The notes: generated from the sequence alone by a model not told the origin. Positions 36,239 to 45,458 are shown, counted from the stretch's first letter. The stretch: DNA of 64,000 nucleotides from Ruegeria faecimaris (GCF_900182615.1 NZ_FXTE01000001.1:62001-126000), one strand, 5' to 3'. Program-made: numbers and translations.

Positions 36239-37009
36239 ATGACCAAAGAGATTGTTCTGATCCACGGAGCCTTTGCCGGACCGTGGTGTATGGCCGATTA
36301 CGCGGGGTTCTTCCGCGACCGGGGCTGGACCGTGCACACGCCCGCTCTGCGGTACCATGACGGCGACCCCAAGGCCGAACCCGATCCGGGGCTGACCGAC
36401 ACCAGCGTCACCGACTATGCCAACGACATTGCAGAGTTCGTGCAGGGGCTGGACGGCAAGCCGGTGCTGCTGGGCCATGCCATCGCGGGGGTTGTGGCGC
36501 AGCAGGTGGCGGCGCGCGGGTTGGCCAGCGCCATTGTTCTGATCAACCCGAACGCGCCATGGGGCACGTTGCCCGAAACCGACGACGAACGCGCCGTGCC
36601 GCGCGCGCTGATGGAGGGCGGGGCGTTCTGGAAACAGCCCATGCGGGTTGAGTTCGATCTGATGGCCCCCTTTGCATTGAACAAGATGCCCGAGGCGCAG
36701 CAGCACGCGGTGTTCGACCAGCTGGGTGCCGAAAGCGGGCGGGTGATGTTCGAGATGTTCTTTTGGATGTTCGACGATCACCACGCGATGAAGGTGGATA
36801 TCGACAAGGTCGACTGTCCGGTTCTGATCGTGTCCGGCACCGAGGACCGGGCCGTGAACCCCAACACCTGCCGTGCGTTGGCGAAGCTCTACGGAGACCG
36901 CGCGACGTTTCTGCCGGTCGAGAACCACGCGCATTTTCTGTTCATGGAGCCGGGGTGGGAGGGGCCAGCGGGGCAGATTGCGGAGTGGTTGGAGGGGAAT
37001 TCTGGGTAG
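36239..37009 (+). CDS. Alpha/beta-hydrolase-fold protein with Ala at the nucleophile position
   Basis: A 256-aa protein with the fold's oxyanion-side motif VLIHGAFAG, and acid and base region VLIVSGTEDRA and ENHAHFLF. The nucleophile elbow reads GHAIAG, where most relatives have GHSxG; the codon at that place is GCC. It may be inactive as a serine hydrolase, or be a cofactor-free type that does not need Ser. It follows the Fe-ADH by 59 bases and reads in the same direction, so it may belong to the same operon. Confidence 0.85.
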   Translation: MTKEIVLIHGAFAGPWCMADYAGFFRDRGWTVHTPALRYHDGDPKAEPDPGLTDTSVTDYANDIAEFVQGLDGKPVLLGHAIAGVVAQQVAARGLASAIVLINPNAPWGTLPETDDERAVPRALMEGGAFWKQPMRVEFDLMAPFALNKMPEAQQHAVFDQLGAESGRVMFEMFFWMFDDHHAMKVDIDKVDCPVLIVSGTEDRAVNPNTCRALAKLYGDRATFLPVENHAHFLFMEPGWEGPAGQIAEWLEGNSG

Positions 37010-37071
37010 GATAGGTGTCTACACCCACCAGGCAGCCCAATAGAAGCGGGCGAGCATCTGCTCAATGCTCG

Positions 37072-38046
37072 CTAAACCCAGTTGATCTTTTTGGCGTGAA
37101 GAAAGCCGATGCCGCGCTTGAGCTCTTCTAAATCGGATTCATCGTTCTGTTTGTGGATCACGCGATGACAAGTCGGACAAAGTACTAAGAAATCGTCCGG
37201 AATTTTGTACCTACGGCTTTCACCTTCCGAGAGCTCCCTGATTGGCTTTGCGTGGTGAACATCGAGTGGAATGCTTTTTATCGGGCCTTCGTATCGATAG
37301 TGTTCGATCGGTGATAGACCGCATCCTTCGCATTTTAGTCCACGTCGCTCCAAAACACGTACCCGCACATTTTTTGCACGCTCGATTCTTCGTGAAAGCA
37401 CATATTTCCTTGTTTCAATGATGTCAGTCGACTCTGCTTCCTCCATCATAGTGTCGACCGGAGTTCTGCCACCGCGATCGACAAGTGCTTTATAGGCTCC
37501 GAGCATCATTTCCAGATCTTCATTAAATAGGTCTGGGTCAAGCGAACCTGCGTGATAGACTCTACCGAAAGAGTGTCCCGCCACATACCCCGCTGGAAGT
37601 TTTTCGTTCGACCCGAGATCGATTGAACTCCTGTCAAATCTTTCGGAAAATTCGGGAACCCTTTCCGCTATGTCCACGGCTCGCCGAGCTAGGATTTCTC
37701 GCCCTTTTTCAGTCTCTCCGAACTCACGATAGACTTCGGTAGTACCCTGATTCATAGACAGAACGATTTCTTCTGTCTGGGCGTTAATTAAGTAGACTAC
37801 ATAGTACCCACGGGTGGCTGTATCTGTGACTAGTGGGTCGAAGAATGCTAACCATGGAACCGCTGCCCAACGAGATTGACCAACGCTCGCTTTGACTTCG
37901 AGTTCGTATGGTAGAAATACCAGGCGCTTTTTGGCTTCTAGTGCAACGTCGTGCCGAACAAAGTTACCGAAATTGCTTCCCGAGAAGTTTTTAGCTCGTT
38001 CATAGACGTAGTCGCGCGCAAGTCGTGACAAATACTCATGAAGCAT
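37072..38046 (-). CDS. McrB-N (DUF3578)-HNH endonuclease
   Basis: A 324-aa protein. The N-terminal 190 residues resemble the MrcB/DUF3578 domain that reads modified bases (SRWAAVPWLAFFDPLVTDTATRGYYVVYL). The C-terminal domain is HNH: a zinc pair CEGCG, LDVHHAKPIRELSEG (His-His), then DDFLVLCPTCHRVIH. The domain order matches single-chain modification-dependent restriction enzymes. It starts nine bases after the parE stop on the same strand and is visibly lower in GC than its neighbours, suggesting an acquired defence gene read through from parE. Confidence 0.88.
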   Translation of the reverse strand: MLHEYLSRLARDYVYERAKNFSGSNFGNFVRHDVALEAKKRLVFLPYELEVKASVGQSRWAAVPWLAFFDPLVTDTATRGYYVVYLINAQTEEIVLSMNQGTTEVYREFGETEKGREILARRAVDIAERVPEFSERFDRSSIDLGSNEKLPAGYVAGHSFGRVYHAGSLDPDLFNEDLEMMLGAYKALVDRGGRTPVDTMMEEAESTDIIETRKYVLSRRIERAKNVRVRVLERRGLKCEGCGLSPIEHYRYEGPIKSIPLDVHHAKPIRELSEGESRRYKIPDDFLVLCPTCHRVIHKQNDESDLEELKRGIGFLHAKKINWV

Positions 38047-38055
38047 CTCGATTAC

Positions 38056-40014
38056 TCAAACATCCAACTCCTCCACAAACCGCGCGTTTTCCTGAATGTA
38101 TTGGAACCGCAGTTCGGGTTTTTTGCCCATCAGGCGCTCGACAAGGTCGCCGGTTTCGCCGGGTTCGTCCTCATCAATCGTGACGCGGATCAGTTTGCGC
38201 GAGGCCGGGTCCATCGTGGTTTCTTTCAGGTCTTTGGCGTCCATTTCGCCCAGACCCTTAAAGCGGGACACGTCGATCTTGCCCTTGCCGCCCAGACCTT
38301 TCTCCATCCACTCGTCGCGCTCGGCCTCGTCCAGACAATAGACGCGTTTGGCGCCTTGCGTCAGGCGATACAGCGGCGGGCAGGCGAGGTAGAGGTGGCC
38401 CGCGTCGATCATGGGCCGCATCTGGGTAAAGAAGAACGTCATTAGCAGCGCTGCGATATGCGCGCCGTCGACATCCGCGTCGGTCATGATGATGATCTTG
38501 TCATAGCGCAGGTCGTCGACATTGAAACGGGTGCCAAGCCCGACACCCAGCGCCTGGGTCAGATCGTTGATCTCGGCATTGGTGCCCAGCTTGGAACTGG
38601 CCGCGCCCAACACGTTCAGGATTTTACCGCGCAGGGGCAGCAGCGCCTGTGTTTTGCGGTTGCGACCCATCTTGGCTGAGCCGCCCGCCGAGTCGCCCTC
38701 GACGATGAACAATTCGGTGCCGTCCCGTGTTGAACTGGAACAGTCCACCAGCTTGCCGGGAAGACGAAGTTTCTTAGTGGCGGACTTGCGCTGTGTTTCC
38801 TTCTCGGCTCGCCGGCGCAGGCGTTCCTCGGACCTTAGAATGAGGAAGTCGAGGATCGCTCCGGCGGATTTGTTATCCGCGGCCAGCCAGTTGTCGAAAT
38901 GGTCACGGACCGAGTTTTCGACTAGCCGCTGTGCTTCGACCGTGGCGAGGCGGTCTTTGGTTTGGCCAACGAATTCAGGCTCGCTGATAAAGCAGGACAC
39001 CAGGGCGCAGCCGCCGGTGACCAGGTCGTCGCGGGTGATCTGCGCGGCCTTTTTGTTGTTGATCAGCTCGCCGTAAGCTTTGATGCCCTTGAGGACAGCG
39101 GCCCAGAAGCCTGCCACATGGGTGCCGCCTTCGGGCGTGGGGACGGTGTTACAGTAGGATTGGATGAACCCGTCGCGCGAGGGCGTCCAGTTGATCGCCC
39201 ATTCGACCTTGCCCGGCGCGTTGAACTTTTCGCGAAAGTCCACGGTTCCGGCAAAGGGCTGATCGGCATAGGTGGACGAGCCGTTCATCGTTTCCTTCAG
39301 GTAATCCGACAACCCGCCGGGAAAGTGGAACGTCGCCTCGGTCGGGGTTTCGCCGTCGTCGATGGCGGTTTTCCAGCGGATTTCGACGCCCGAGAACAGA
39401 TAGGCCTTGGAGCGGATGGATTTGAACAGCCGCGCGGGTTTGAATTTGTGGTGGCCAAAGATGTCGGGATCGGCGTGGAAGGTCACCGTGGTGCCGCGCC
39501 GGTTGGGCGCTGCGCCAACCTTTTCAACTGGTCCCTGAGGTACTCCGCGCGAGAAGCGTTGTTCGAACAGCTGTTTGTCGCGGGCCACCTGAACAACCAT
39601 GGAATCCGACAAAGCATTGACCACAGATGCACCAACCCCATGCAGACCGCCCGAGGTCTGATACGCCTTACCCGAGAACTTGCCGCCCGCGTGCAATGTG
39701 CACAGGATGACCTCAAGCGCGGATTTGTCGGGGAATTTCGGGTGCGGATCGATCGGAATGCCGCGCCCATTGTCGCGCACGGTCAGGGCGTAATCTGCGT
39801 GCAGTTCGACCTCGATCCGGTTGGCATGGCCTGCCACCGCTTCGTCCATCGAGTTGTCGAGGATTTCAGCGACCATATGGTGCAGTGCACGCTCATCCGT
39901 GCCGCCGATATACATGCCGGGGCGTTTGCGAACTGGTTCAAGACCTTCGAGCACCTCAATGGATGAGGCGTCATAGGTATTGGTCGCTTCGGGCGTCAAC
40001 AGATCGTCGGGCAT
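38056..40014 (-). CDS. parE: DNA topoisomerase IV subunit B
   Basis: A 652-aa type IIA topoisomerase B subunit. The GHKL ATPase has EILDNSMDEAVAGHA, VRDNGRGIP and QTSGGLHGVGASVVNALS. The TOPRIM domain has FIVEGDSAGGSAKMGRN, LRGKILNVLGA and MTDADVDGAHI. The length, KLGTNAEINDLTQALGVG segment and short C-terminus ENARFVEELDV favour ParE over GyrB. It decatenates daughter chromosomes with ParC. Confidence 0.95.
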   Translation of the reverse strand: MPDDLLTPEATNTYDASSIEVLEGLEPVRKRPGMYIGGTDERALHHMVAEILDNSMDEAVAGHANRIEVELHADYALTVRDNGRGIPIDPHPKFPDKSALEVILCTLHAGGKFSGKAYQTSGGLHGVGASVVNALSDSMVVQVARDKQLFEQRFSRGVPQGPVEKVGAAPNRRGTTVTFHADPDIFGHHKFKPARLFKSIRSKAYLFSGVEIRWKTAIDDGETPTEATFHFPGGLSDYLKETMNGSSTYADQPFAGTVDFREKFNAPGKVEWAINWTPSRDGFIQSYCNTVPTPEGGTHVAGFWAAVLKGIKAYGELINNKKAAQITRDDLVTGGCALVSCFISEPEFVGQTKDRLATVEAQRLVENSVRDHFDNWLAADNKSAGAILDFLILRSEERLRRRAEKETQRKSATKKLRLPGKLVDCSSSTRDGTELFIVEGDSAGGSAKMGRNRKTQALLPLRGKILNVLGAASSKLGTNAEINDLTQALGVGLGTRFNVDDLRYDKIIIMTDADVDGAHIAALLMTFFFTQMRPMIDAGHLYLACPPLYRLTQGAKRVYCLDEAERDEWMEKGLGGKGKIDVSRFKGLGEMDAKDLKETTMDPASRKLIRVTIDEDEPGETGDLVERLMGKKPELRFQYIQENARFVEELDV

Positions 40015-40228
40015 ATGGGCTGCTCTTGTTTTTGAGTTTCCCCCATTATGGCAGGTGATGTGGTCCGGGGGAAGAGGGACGCGAGGTGTTGTGGATGGTT
40101 TGGGTCTTGGAAGCGCGAGGAGTAGGAGCGATGCTTTGGAATTGGACGTTCTGTGGTGTCTGTCTTTAGCTAAGTACAGACATACAAGCGAATACGTCAG
40201 GCAAAGCTACCCGCAAATTGGTGAGGTA

Positions 40229-40789
40229 TCAAAGGGACAACCAAAGCATTCCGTCCTTGTAACCGCCGCGTATTGGTTTTCTGTCGTTTAGAACATCTTG
40301 GTAGTCATCAGCCCAATCGCGGAATCGGTCATTCGTAACGATGCTGGCTTGATAATCCCTGGCGGCTTGCAAGACTAATGGGTCTGCTGGTGTTCCTTTT
40401 GGAGCGACCATAACGCGATCTCTCGGTAGCCTAAGCTTGGACGCCAGATATTTGTCACTCATGTATCGATCAGAAATTTTGTATCCCACATTCGCATCAA
40501 AGACCACTCCGGGCGTTAGCCCTGCTTTGGTCAGTGCGATCGTGACCTCGCGAACGGTCTCGATACTTGGAACATCGTCCTTCCAGTGCATGACGTTTGA
40601 TCCGTCAACGACGGCCCACTTTCTTGCTTTTTGAAAGCGCTTCAGCCAGTTTTTGAGTAGCAATACCACACTTGCCAATGAGCAGGGCCCAGCCAGCAAT
40701 ACCCAATCGGTGAGCCCGGGTTGCGTCAATGCGACGACGGTGCCTATCCCGGAGAGCACGAAGACAGTACAGAGTATGCGCAATTCCAA
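40229..40789 (-). CDS. Membrane-anchored NYN/PIN (Zc3h12a-like) ribonuclease-domain protein
   Basis: A 186-aa protein with two N-terminal membrane helices (residues about 6-22 and 28-46) and a cytoplasmic PIN-like domain. Acidic residues expected for metal binding are seen in AVVDGSNVMHW (Asp), GVVFDANVGYK (Asp), GTPADPLVL (Asp) and SIVTNDRFRDW (Asp). The pattern resembles RNase_Zc3h12a/NYN domains. Neighbours give no clue: it lies upstream of parE on the same strand with a 214-bp gap. RNA cleavage and its target are inferred. Confidence 0.78.
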   Translation of the reverse strand: MELRILCTVFVLSGIGTVVALTQPGLTDWVLLAGPCSLASVVLLLKNWLKRFQKARKWAVVDGSNVMHWKDDVPSIETVREVTIALTKAGLTPGVVFDANVGYKISDRYMSDKYLASKLRLPRDRVMVAPKGTPADPLVLQAARDYQASIVTNDRFRDWADDYQDVLNDRKPIRGGYKDGMLWLSL

Positions 40790-40960
40790 AATCTCTTTCG
40801 CAAAATTGATAGTCTATGTAACTGAAGCGAATAAAACACCGAAATGAAAATTGTGATATAGTGGGGCCCGGGGCGACGTGGTGTTGGGTTTGGCGCTATG
40901 TGCACCCCAAAACGTTGTATAATAATCCCGAACCTTGTGTATCTATCTGGTTCGATGCCC

Positions 40961-40991
40961 CGAGGTACTAAAAGCTCTGCTTTTTACCTCG
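40961..40991. other. Long hairpin in the 40.8-41.05 kb gap
   Basis: Arms CGAGGTA-CT-AAAAGC and GCTTTTTACCTCG fold with a 3-base loop and a 2-base bulge (13 paired bases). No T-run follows on either side. It lies between the NYN gene and the CMD-like gene; the rest of this 265-bp gap shows nothing recognisable. Confidence 0.55.
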
Positions 40992-41054
40992 CAACGCTCA
41001 GTTTTCGCTTCTAGTCTTTTCGCGAAGCTGAACAACAGTAACAAGGCATGCTAA

Positions 41055-41663
41055 ATGAGCTGGATCAAAACCATTCCTTTCGAACAAGCTACGGGCAAGC
41101 TGCGCAAGCTGTATGAGCGGGTTACCGGCCCCGACAACAATGTCGACAACATCATGATGGCGCATTCCTTGCGGCCGCATTCGATGGAAGGACATATGGC
41201 GTTGTACAAGAATGTGCTGCACCATTCGGCCAATCAGATTCCCAAGTGGTTTCTCGAAACTCTGGGTGTCTGGGTCAGTTCCCTGAACCACTGCGGGTAC
41301 TGTGTCGAGCATCATTTCAACGGGCTGCAAAGGCTGTTAGGCGACGAAGTGCGCGGTAATGCAATCCGTGCCGCGATCGAATCTGGGACACCTGAAAGCG
41401 CACCATTGGAGGCTGCTCAGGTTGCGGCCATGCTGTATGCGCGCAAGCTGACGCAGGCCCCTGCAGAATTGGTGGAAGGTGACATCGCCGCCCTACGCAA
41501 GGCGGGGTGGGATGATGGAGAAATCCTCGAGATCAATCAGGTCTGCGCCTATTTCGCCTATGCTAACCGCACCGTTCTGGGGCTGGGATGTTCTACCGAT
41601 GGTGACATTCTGGGGCTGTCCCCCAATAACTCGGCTGATCCTGCCGATTGGGGGCATAAATAG
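41055..41663 (+). CDS. Carboxymuconolactone decarboxylase/AhpD-like peroxidase-related protein
   Basis: A 202-aa all-helical protein of the CMD/AhpD group. The active-site motif is NHCGYCVEHH (Cys-x-x-Cys followed by His), with an upstream acid expected in the proton relay. In AhpD-type enzymes these cysteines carry alkyl hydroperoxide reduction. It ends three bases from the convergent hydrolase, tail to tail. Substrate unknown. Confidence 0.88.
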   Translation: MSWIKTIPFEQATGKLRKLYERVTGPDNNVDNIMMAHSLRPHSMEGHMALYKNVLHHSANQIPKWFLETLGVWVSSLNHCGYCVEHHFNGLQRLLGDEVRGNAIRAAIESGTPESAPLEAAQVAAMLYARKLTQAPAELVEGDIAALRKAGWDDGEILEINQVCAYFAYANRTVLGLGCSTDGDILGLSPNNSADPADWGHK

Positions 41664-41666
41664 GCC

Positions 41667-42542
41667 TCAGCCGTCTGTCCACTCAATGATTGCCTGTGCC
41701 ATTGCTTCGGGCTTCTGGTGGTGTAACCAGTGATCCGTGCCCGGAATATCGACTCGTGTGAGGTCGGGCGCGAAATCTTCCAGACCGTCTGTCGCCTCGG
41801 GCAGCAGCGCTTTGTCATCGGAGCCCCATAGCAAAAGATGTGGGCAACGAACCATCAGCCGCTCGACCGGAAGCCGGGGCAGGTCTGTGCAGGGCTCGCC
41901 CGGTTTCGCCACAACCAGCGGAGAGGCCCGATACCAGTTCAGCATGGCATTCAGACGACCGGGACGGGCCCATTCAGTTCGATAGTCCTCCATTCGGGCA
42001 TCGGACAGCCAGTCCAAGCCCATCCCGTGGCGAAAGAAACTTTCCAAGCGGGTAAAATTGTTCGCGGCAAAGTGTGTTGCGGCATCAGGGGCCCGTAGCG
42101 CGTTAATATATTGAGAGGCCGCGGATTGTGGGCCGCCCGATGCCATAGCCCGTTGGAAGGGCACCGGGTGAACGCCGTTTGCGATAATCAGACGACCGAC
42201 GAGATCTGGGCGGAACATGGCCAGGCCATAGGCGACCGCGGCGCCCCAGTCATGGCCCAGAACGCTGATTGGCGTATCCAGACCTTCGACAAGTGCGATC
42301 ATATCCGAGACTAGCTCGGACGTAGCATATTGGCCGACACCTTCTGGTGCCCAGCTTTGGCCGTAACCGCGTTGATCAGGGGCAATGCAATGGAAATGAG
42401 ATGCCAGATGTGGCGCCAGATCGGCCCATGCCCCACCATATTCCGGAAAGCCGTGCAGCATCAGCAAGGGTGGCAGGTCGGATGACCCCCAACGGCGAAT
42501 ATGAAACCTCTGGCCATTCAGGATCTGAAATCGGGTTTCCAT
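41667..42542 (-). CDS. Epoxide-hydrolase-like alpha/beta hydrolase
   Basis: A 291-aa hydrolase. LLMLHGFPEYGGAW (HGxP oxyanion motif) and GHDWGAAVAY (Asp nucleophile) place it with epoxide hydrolases and haloalkane dehalogenases rather than esterases. The late His is in GTDHWLHHQ. ATG at 42542 is used; the upstream extension has no family features. Cap-domain tyrosines for epoxide opening cannot be assigned with certainty. Confidence 0.88.
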   Translation of the reverse strand: METRFQILNGQRFHIRRWGSSDLPPLLMLHGFPEYGGAWADLAPHLASHFHCIAPDQRGYGQSWAPEGVGQYATSELVSDMIALVEGLDTPISVLGHDWGAAVAYGLAMFRPDLVGRLIIANGVHPVPFQRAMASGGPQSAASQYINALRAPDAATHFAANNFTRLESFFRHGMGLDWLSDARMEDYRTEWARPGRLNAMLNWYRASPLVVAKPGEPCTDLPRLPVERLMVRCPHLLLWGSDDKALLPEATDGLEDFAPDLTRVDIPGTDHWLHHQKPEAMAQAIIEWTDG

Positions 42543-42653
42543 GTTTCTTGGCCTTTTCGCCGTATAAGTGAATTTGGTTTGACCCCAATCAAAGCGCGAA
42601 AGCTTCGGTTCTGCTAGCCGTTTTTTCGAACAGTGAAAAAAAGGAGAATATGT

Positions 42654-43580
42654 ATGGATGCAGCTGCGCAACCCGAGCAAAATCTACCACGCGTGAATGA
42701 CGAAACACCTGTTGCAGGTGCTGTTTCCGAGCCAAGCCCGGAAAAGATCCGCAAGGCATTCGAAAGCGGAAGATATCCCTATCATCGCAAGATGCCCCGG
42801 CGGGTCTATGAGGCCGAGAAGGCCAAACTGCAGGCTGAGTTGCTTAAGGTTCAGCTGTGGGCGCAGGAAACCGGTCAACGGTTCGTATTGCTGTTTGAAG
42901 GGCGCGATGCGGCTGGTAAAGGCGGTACAATCAAACGGTTTATGGAACACCTGAACCCCCGTCAGGCGCGCGTGGTCGCCCTTAACAAACCCACCTGGGA
43001 AGAAAAGGGCCAATGGTACTATCAGCGCTATGTGCACGAGCTTCCCACCGTTGGTGAAATGGTGTTCTACGACCGCTCTTGGTACAACCGCGCCGGGGTC
43101 GAGAGGGTGATGGGGTTTTGTTCTCCGAACGAGTACCTAGAGTTTATGCGCCAGACGCCAGAGCTTGAACGGATGTTGGTGAGGTCGGGAATTCAGCTTT
43201 ACAAATACTGGTTTTCGGTCACGCAACCCGAACAACAGCGGCGGTTTCAAAGCCGTGAGACCGATCCGTTGAAGCAATGGAAACTATCTCCGATCGACAA
43301 GGCAAGCCTTGGCAAATGGGATGACTATACCGAGGCGAAAGAGGCGATGTTCTTTTATACAGACACCGCTGATGCACCCTGGACCATCGTGAAATCGAAT
43401 GACAAAAAACGCGCTCGTCTGAACTGTATGCGCCACTTTCTGTCGACACTTGATTACCCGGACAAGGATCACGGCATTGTTGGCGAGCCCGATCCTTTGA
43501 TCGTGGGTCAGGCGCATCATGTGATCCACCGATCCGAGCATATTCTGGGCAACGCGCTGCATCCTGACGCCCGCTGCTAG
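42654..43580 (+). CDS. ppk2: Polyphosphate kinase 2 (class I-like)
   Basis: A 308-aa kinase that moves phosphate between polyphosphate and nucleotides. Walker A is FEGRDAAGKGGTIKRF, the lid has LNKPTWEEKGQWYYQRY, and Walker B is VFYDRSWYNRAGVERVMGF. Length and single-domain form fit class I PPK2. The start at 42654 has AAGGAGAA nine bases upstream. The N-terminal 40 residues are low in complexity and probably disordered. Confidence 0.94.
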   Translation: MDAAAQPEQNLPRVNDETPVAGAVSEPSPEKIRKAFESGRYPYHRKMPRRVYEAEKAKLQAELLKVQLWAQETGQRFVLLFEGRDAAGKGGTIKRFMEHLNPRQARVVALNKPTWEEKGQWYYQRYVHELPTVGEMVFYDRSWYNRAGVERVMGFCSPNEYLEFMRQTPELERMLVRSGIQLYKYWFSVTQPEQQRRFQSRETDPLKQWKLSPIDKASLGKWDDYTEAKEAMFFYTDTADAPWTIVKSNDKKRARLNCMRHFLSTLDYPDKDHGIVGEPDPLIVGQAHHVIHRSEHILGNALHPDARC

Positions 43581-43684
43581 GCCTAAGGTTCGGGGCAGGG
43601 CACCTGTCCCGGATCCATGTCTCACTCTGAAATTTCTCTGTTCCGGTCTTGTCCCGGCCTTTCGCCGGGCCTATGGCTGGTGGA

Positions 43685-45049
43685 ATGAATAAGGTGATGA
43701 CATATCAAGGCCATTTCCGTGCCATTGCCGTCTTGGGCCTGCCATTGGTTGGCGGGCATCTGGCGCAGTTCGCAATCGGTCTGACGGACACGATCATGCT
43801 TGGCTGGTACGGGGTCGAAGCTCTGGCGGCGGTCACGTTGGCCAGCAGCTTTTACTTTGTCCTGTTCCTGTTCGGGGGCGGGTTCGGTCTGGCCGTTATG
43901 CCAATGGTGGCAACAGCCGCTGCCGAAGACGATGAAACCAGCATTCGCCGTTCGACCCGCATGGGGCTCTGGTTGTCGTTGCTATATGCAACAGTGGTCA
44001 TGCCATTGCTGTGGTGGTCATACCCGATCTTGATCGCCACAGATCAGGATCCACAGGTGGCGGAAACTGCATCGGAATACCTGCGGGTTGCAGGCTGGGG
44101 TCTGTTCCCCGCTCTGGTGGTAATGGTCTTGAAGTCCTACCTTGCGGCGTTGGAGCGAACCCAGGTTGTTTTGTGGATCACTGTTGCTGCTGCGGTGGTG
44201 AACGGTCTGACCAACTATGCTTTGATCTTTGGCAACTGGGGTGCGCCTGAACTGGGCGTGATGGGCGCCGCTATCGCTTCGGTCGTGACGCAGACCGTGT
44301 CGTTGATTGCGGTTATCATCTATGCTGTAAAAGTTCTGCCCGAGCATAGCCTGTTCCAAAGGTTTTGGCGGCCCGACTGGGAGATGCTGCTGAGCGTTCT
44401 GAAGCTAGGCATACCCATCGGGCTGACCCTGCTGGCCGAAGTGTCTCTGTTCGCGATGTCGGCCTTTATGATGGGCTGGATCGGTCAGGTGCCGCTGGCG
44501 GCGCATGGGATCGCTCTGAACCTCGCCTCGGCGACATTCATGGTGCATCTGGGCCTGTCCAACGCTGCCACGATCCGGGCGGGCAATGCGCTTGGCCGCA
44601 AGGACCGCGCGCATCTGGAAAAAGGTGCCGTCGCCGTGACAGGGATGTCCCTTGTGGTGTCTATCCTGACAATCATCCTGTTCCTGACCTGCGCCGAGCC
44701 TCTGATTTCCGTATTTGTGGAACCGCAGGATCCGAAACGCCCCGAGATTCTGGCCATAGGTACCGGGTTGCTGGCCATGGCTGCGTTGTTCCAGCTGGTG
44801 GACGGTGCACAGGTGATCGCGCTGGGCCTATTGCGCGGATTGCAGGATGCCAAGGTGCCAATGGTCATGGCGGGGCTAAGCTATTGGGTCGTCGGAATTC
44901 CGGCGTCCTACTATTTTGGGTTCATCCGCGGCATGGAGGGCGTCGGTGTCTGGTTGGGCCTTGTGCTGGGTCTTGCCTGTGCCGCCGTACTGTTGATGGC
45001 GCGCTTCTGGTTGCGATCAGTGCGTATAATCGCTGAACCGGCAGCGTGA
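43685..45049 (+). CDS. MATE-family multidrug efflux transporter
   Basis: A 454-aa membrane protein with about 12 helices and the MATE two-bundle layout. Landmarks are LGLPLVGGHLAQFAIGLTDTIMLGWYG and, in the second half, AHGIALNLASATFMVHLGLSNAATIRAGNALGR. MATE pumps expel cationic drugs using Na+ or H+. The start is uncertain: ATG 43685 is preferred over 43649 (longer) and 43697 (shorter). Confidence 0.92.
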   Translation: MNKVMTYQGHFRAIAVLGLPLVGGHLAQFAIGLTDTIMLGWYGVEALAAVTLASSFYFVLFLFGGGFGLAVMPMVATAAAEDDETSIRRSTRMGLWLSLLYATVVMPLLWWSYPILIATDQDPQVAETASEYLRVAGWGLFPALVVMVLKSYLAALERTQVVLWITVAAAVVNGLTNYALIFGNWGAPELGVMGAAIASVVTQTVSLIAVIIYAVKVLPEHSLFQRFWRPDWEMLLSVLKLGIPIGLTLLAEVSLFAMSAFMMGWIGQVPLAAHGIALNLASATFMVHLGLSNAATIRAGNALGRKDRAHLEKGAVAVTGMSLVVSILTIILFLTCAEPLISVFVEPQDPKRPEILAIGTGLLAMAALFQLVDGAQVIALGLLRGLQDAKVPMVMAGLSYWVVGIPASYYFGFIRGMEGVGVWLGLVLGLACAAVLLMARFWLRSVRIIAEPAA

Positions 45050-45056
45050 AGGCAAA

Positions 45057-45458
45057 TTAGCCATTGTTCAGCCGGTCGGCTTTCTTCCGAACCAATACGC
45101 TGCGCAGATCATGCATCGCCAGTAGTAGCCGGTCCGTAACGTCCTCGAGCTGTTGGTCAGTCGCTTTGGACTGGGCCCACTGTGTGGTTAGGTTCAGATA
45201 GTCCACCGCGCGGTGAATATCGTCGATATCGCGCTGCGCCAGAAGATCTCTACGTTCTGCCATCCAGCGCTCGATTTCGGCCTGATCCGCCACAGTCAGA
45301 GCGCGCTGACCCTGCGGCTTCACCTCTCCATTGCGGATGTTGATGACCGCGATCTGGTTCATTTCAATCCGACGTTGGCGGTTTTCCGTGTCGATCCGGA
45401 AAACCGCGGCACCGTTTTCGCGTATGCGGAAATAGTACTCAGGCAATTCGGCAGTCAT
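45057..45458 (-). CDS. Conserved hypothetical protein
   Basis: A 133-aa soluble protein. The first 50 residues look beta-rich (YYFRIRENGAAVFRIDTENRQRRIEMNQIAVINI), the rest helical with many charges, ending in Lys/Arg. I do not recognise the family. It starts 11 bases after the aminotransferase stop on the same strand, suggesting one operon. No membrane or signal segments. Confidence 0.75.
   Translation of the reverse strand: MTAELPEYYFRIRENGAAVFRIDTENRQRRIEMNQIAVINIRNGEVKPQGQRALTVADQAEIERWMAERRDLLAQRDIDDIHRAVDYLNLTTQWAQSKATDQQLEDVTDRLLLAMHDLRSVLVRKKADRLNNG

Noticed and set aside
35963-36934. A 323-codon open frame antisense to the Fe-ADH and alpha/beta hydrolase genes
   Set aside because: It spans two well-supported genes and the intergenic gap, with no domain of its own.
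38962-39966. A 334-codon open frame antisense to parE
   Set aside because: Shadow of parE; composition is typical of reversed GC-rich coding sequence.
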